Source: Trypanosoma brucei gambiense DAL972 (lineage: Eukaryota > Euglenozoa > Kinetoplastea > Trypanosomatida > Trypanosomatidae). Taken from it: a DNA stretch of 64,000 nucleotides. Shown here piece by piece: positions 62,641-64,000 of the stretch. Below the pieces are notes generated by a model that searched no databases, was not told the DNA's origin, and saw only the letters and a list, made by a program, of their open reading frames with translations. The stretch covers positions 3,782,001 through 3,846,000 of the forward strand of contig NC_026743.1 of NCBI RefSeq assembly GCF_000210295.1. Direction: 5' to 3'. Numbering within the stretch: position 1 is the stretch's first letter; each line of letters begins with the position of its first letter. Made by a program: the position numbers and the translations under genes.

Positions 62641-63725
62641 ACCGCCCGTATAGTATATCACGCGAATGTGGTGTGTTTGCAATCCTTTGAGCATGTCAAC
62701 GATGCGAGAGGTGCACCGTTACTCCGTATGGAGAAAAAATGTAGTGGCACGTAGCGAAGCCACCACCGAGTGATACGGTAGGCAACGATCATGGGTTCGT
62801 CGGAGGGAGTGTCCCGGTCGTTGACGGTGTTGTTTTCGATGCGCTGCGACGTTTTCAAGGCTAATTCGTTGCGAGCGGTTAATATCCCGTGTACCCGGTA
62901 ACCAATGCTGGTGTGCCGTCAAGAAGGTGGCAATACCCATCCATCCGGTCGCAGCAGGTTTGTTTTACTGTTCCCCCATCCAATTTGTTGTTGATCGGTT
63001 TGAATACCGCCTCGTCGCAACGCGCACGCGGGTTCAGACGTCGATACGCCACCTGAAAGCTAACCCCCTAACGCCACAGTGGTACTGGTGCATCTCTAAC
63101 CCGCAACGTTGCAAGTGACGCTGGAGCGCTGTACCGCAGAGCTGAACCAATGGGTTGCGCTGCGGATGCACTCTACGTCCGTACGTCGTTGCTAGTGCAA
63201 GTATTTGCATAGCATTCGTCAACTTACCTATGGCGCGACTACTTATATCCATCAACGCTGAAGTGATGTATATTCGCGGTTACCGGCGGGTTGTATCTAC
63301 TGCAAGCGGTTTTGAAGGTTTGTACCGCGATCCTTCTATCTTCAGTACCCCAATGTGGGTTATATTTCTCATTTCTTTGTTTATTCTGTTCTGAATGCAA
63401 CAAGTTATTGCAAAACAAATGCGTATATTGTATTTTTGTCATTTCGTTTTTCTTAATCCTTGCTTCGGGGGTACCAGTGTCTTATCGCACGTTTCTCTCT
63501 ATGTAACGGGCGCACGTAACACTTATGAGCGGCATTTAACAGCGGGAAAATTTGGCTCCCGTGGTATTGCAAACCTCAAAAGAAACTGGCTGCTAACTTA
63601 CCGGTATCTGCACACTTTATCCTCTTCGTCTACTTGAAATCTCTCTGCATACTGCATTTACATTGGTAGGCAGCACTTTTATCATACCAGCAAGAACACT
63701 CCTGATTTACAACTTAGTTTTTTAA
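62641..63725 (+). mobile_element. Possible decayed non-LTR retroposon (ingi/DIRE-like) remnant
   Basis: Broken frames read like the palm region of a reverse transcriptase: VDRFEYRL near 62991-63015, then TLQ..LERCTAELNQWVALRM near 63106-63165, comparable to the VD.L..RL and TLQ..L....W segments around the active site. The catalytic FADD box is not visible and the frame is interrupted. T. brucei carries many decayed ingi elements (DIREs). No polyA tail or target-site duplication was identified. Confidence 0.3.
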
Positions 63726-64000
63726 ATGCTTCAACCAGAGTGTCAACCGGGGTTTTGCTTCGATTCGGTTGCGGTGGATGGGAAGACGAACGTTGTAGTT
63801 AACGTCTGTGGGCATGAATCAGTCGGTAAAGCACTGACAAAAAGCATGGACGTCGCACCCACAAGCTATTTAGATGAATATGGAGTAGATAATCTTATTG
63901 TTCCAATATCTGTTAGGCCTCCATTGAAATGCGAAGAGGGTAGGTGTGATTTTGTTATCGACGTCGTTGTCCATCCGTCACTGACTGAGCGCTGTGTGAA
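63726..64000 (+). CDS. PIH1-domain protein, N-terminal part (3' partial)
   Basis: The ATG at 63726 opens a frame that is still open at the window edge (91 codons). It reads PGFCFDSVAVDG, NVVVNVCGHESVGKAL, then DNLIVPISVRPPLKC and FVIDVVVHPSLTERC. This matches the start of the PIH1 domain (PGF...K....KVFINVC, then P.S.....D..G..C..+DVV..P). PIH1 proteins assist Hsp90 in the R2TP complex and, in ciliated organisms, in preassembly of axonemal dyneins. In a flagellate like this a role in dynein assembly is likely but not proven. Confidence 0.75.
   Translation, partial: MLQPECQPGFCFDSVAVDGKTNVVVNVCGHESVGKALTKSMDVAPTSYLDEYGVDNLIVPISVRPPLKCEEGRCDFVIDVVVHPSLTERCV

Noticed and set aside
1..64000. Search for CRISPR arrays, tRNA, rRNA and bacterial-type operons
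   Set aside because: None seen. The tandem repeats at 1-4272 are coding and the rest is trypanosome-type gene layout.

Overview
This is nuclear DNA of a kinetoplastid, almost certainly Trypanosoma brucei or a very close relative (T. evansi, T. equiperdum). The evidence is gene content: a receptor adenylate cyclase of the ESAG4/GRESAG4 type, a divergent TATA-binding protein of the trypanosome TRF4 type, a GUP1-type MBOAT acyltransferase, and many kinetoplastid-only hypothetical proteins. Gene layout agrees: every credible gene lies on the + strand, none needs introns, and most starts follow a pyrimidine-rich tract plus AG, the signal for spliced-leader trans-splicing. The window therefore looks like part of one directional polycistronic unit with no strand switch. 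I saw no rRNA, tRNA or CRISPR array. From memory, the TBP and GRESAG4 neighbourhood fits the end of chromosome 10 of T. brucei, but I could not check this.

Layout. 1-6472: the 3' part of a giant coiled-coil protein gene made of near-identical 546-bp and 525-bp repeats, ending in a FYVE-like cysteine cluster. 7569-14170: three hypothetical proteins. 14641-20315: a twin-CX9C COX19-like protein and an ARP2-like actin-related protein. A 3.2-kb part of this stretch appears twice around a run of exactly 100 N and is best read as two overlapping contig ends that were not merged. 20749-35788: Fcf1/Utp24 PIN nuclease, several hypotheticals, a large helical protein, PEX12, a CxxC-pair protein, a SURP-domain splicing protein, a protein kinase and another hypothetical. 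36134-41028: two genes sharing an identical 220-bp module (splice acceptor plus N-terminus) on either side of GUP1. 41888-50902: a tiny ORF, a coiled-coil/PDZ protein, a CDF zinc transporter, TBP, an RMDN-like TPR protein and a FYVE-lipase. 52536-58387: two adenylate cyclase fragments around a third 100-N gap, then one complete receptor adenylate cyclase. 58388-63725: a gene-poor stretch with likely retroposon remnants. 63726-64000: the start of a PIH1-domain protein gene.

The genes do not form one pathway, as is normal for trypanosome polycistronic units. Themes that recur are mitochondrial assembly (COX19), glycosome import (PEX12), ribosome and mRNA processing (Fcf1, SURP protein), transcription (TBP), membrane lipids and signalling (GUP1, FYVE-lipase, adenylate cyclase), and cytoskeleton or flagellum (ARP2, RMDN, PIH1, repeat protein).

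Limits. Three 100-N gaps (2022-2121, 16693-16792, 53415-53514) all sit at repeats or duplications, so copy number there is not reliable. Start codons were set to the first sensible ATG; several long frames open with GTG or TTG and were trimmed. Functions rest on motifs read by eye.
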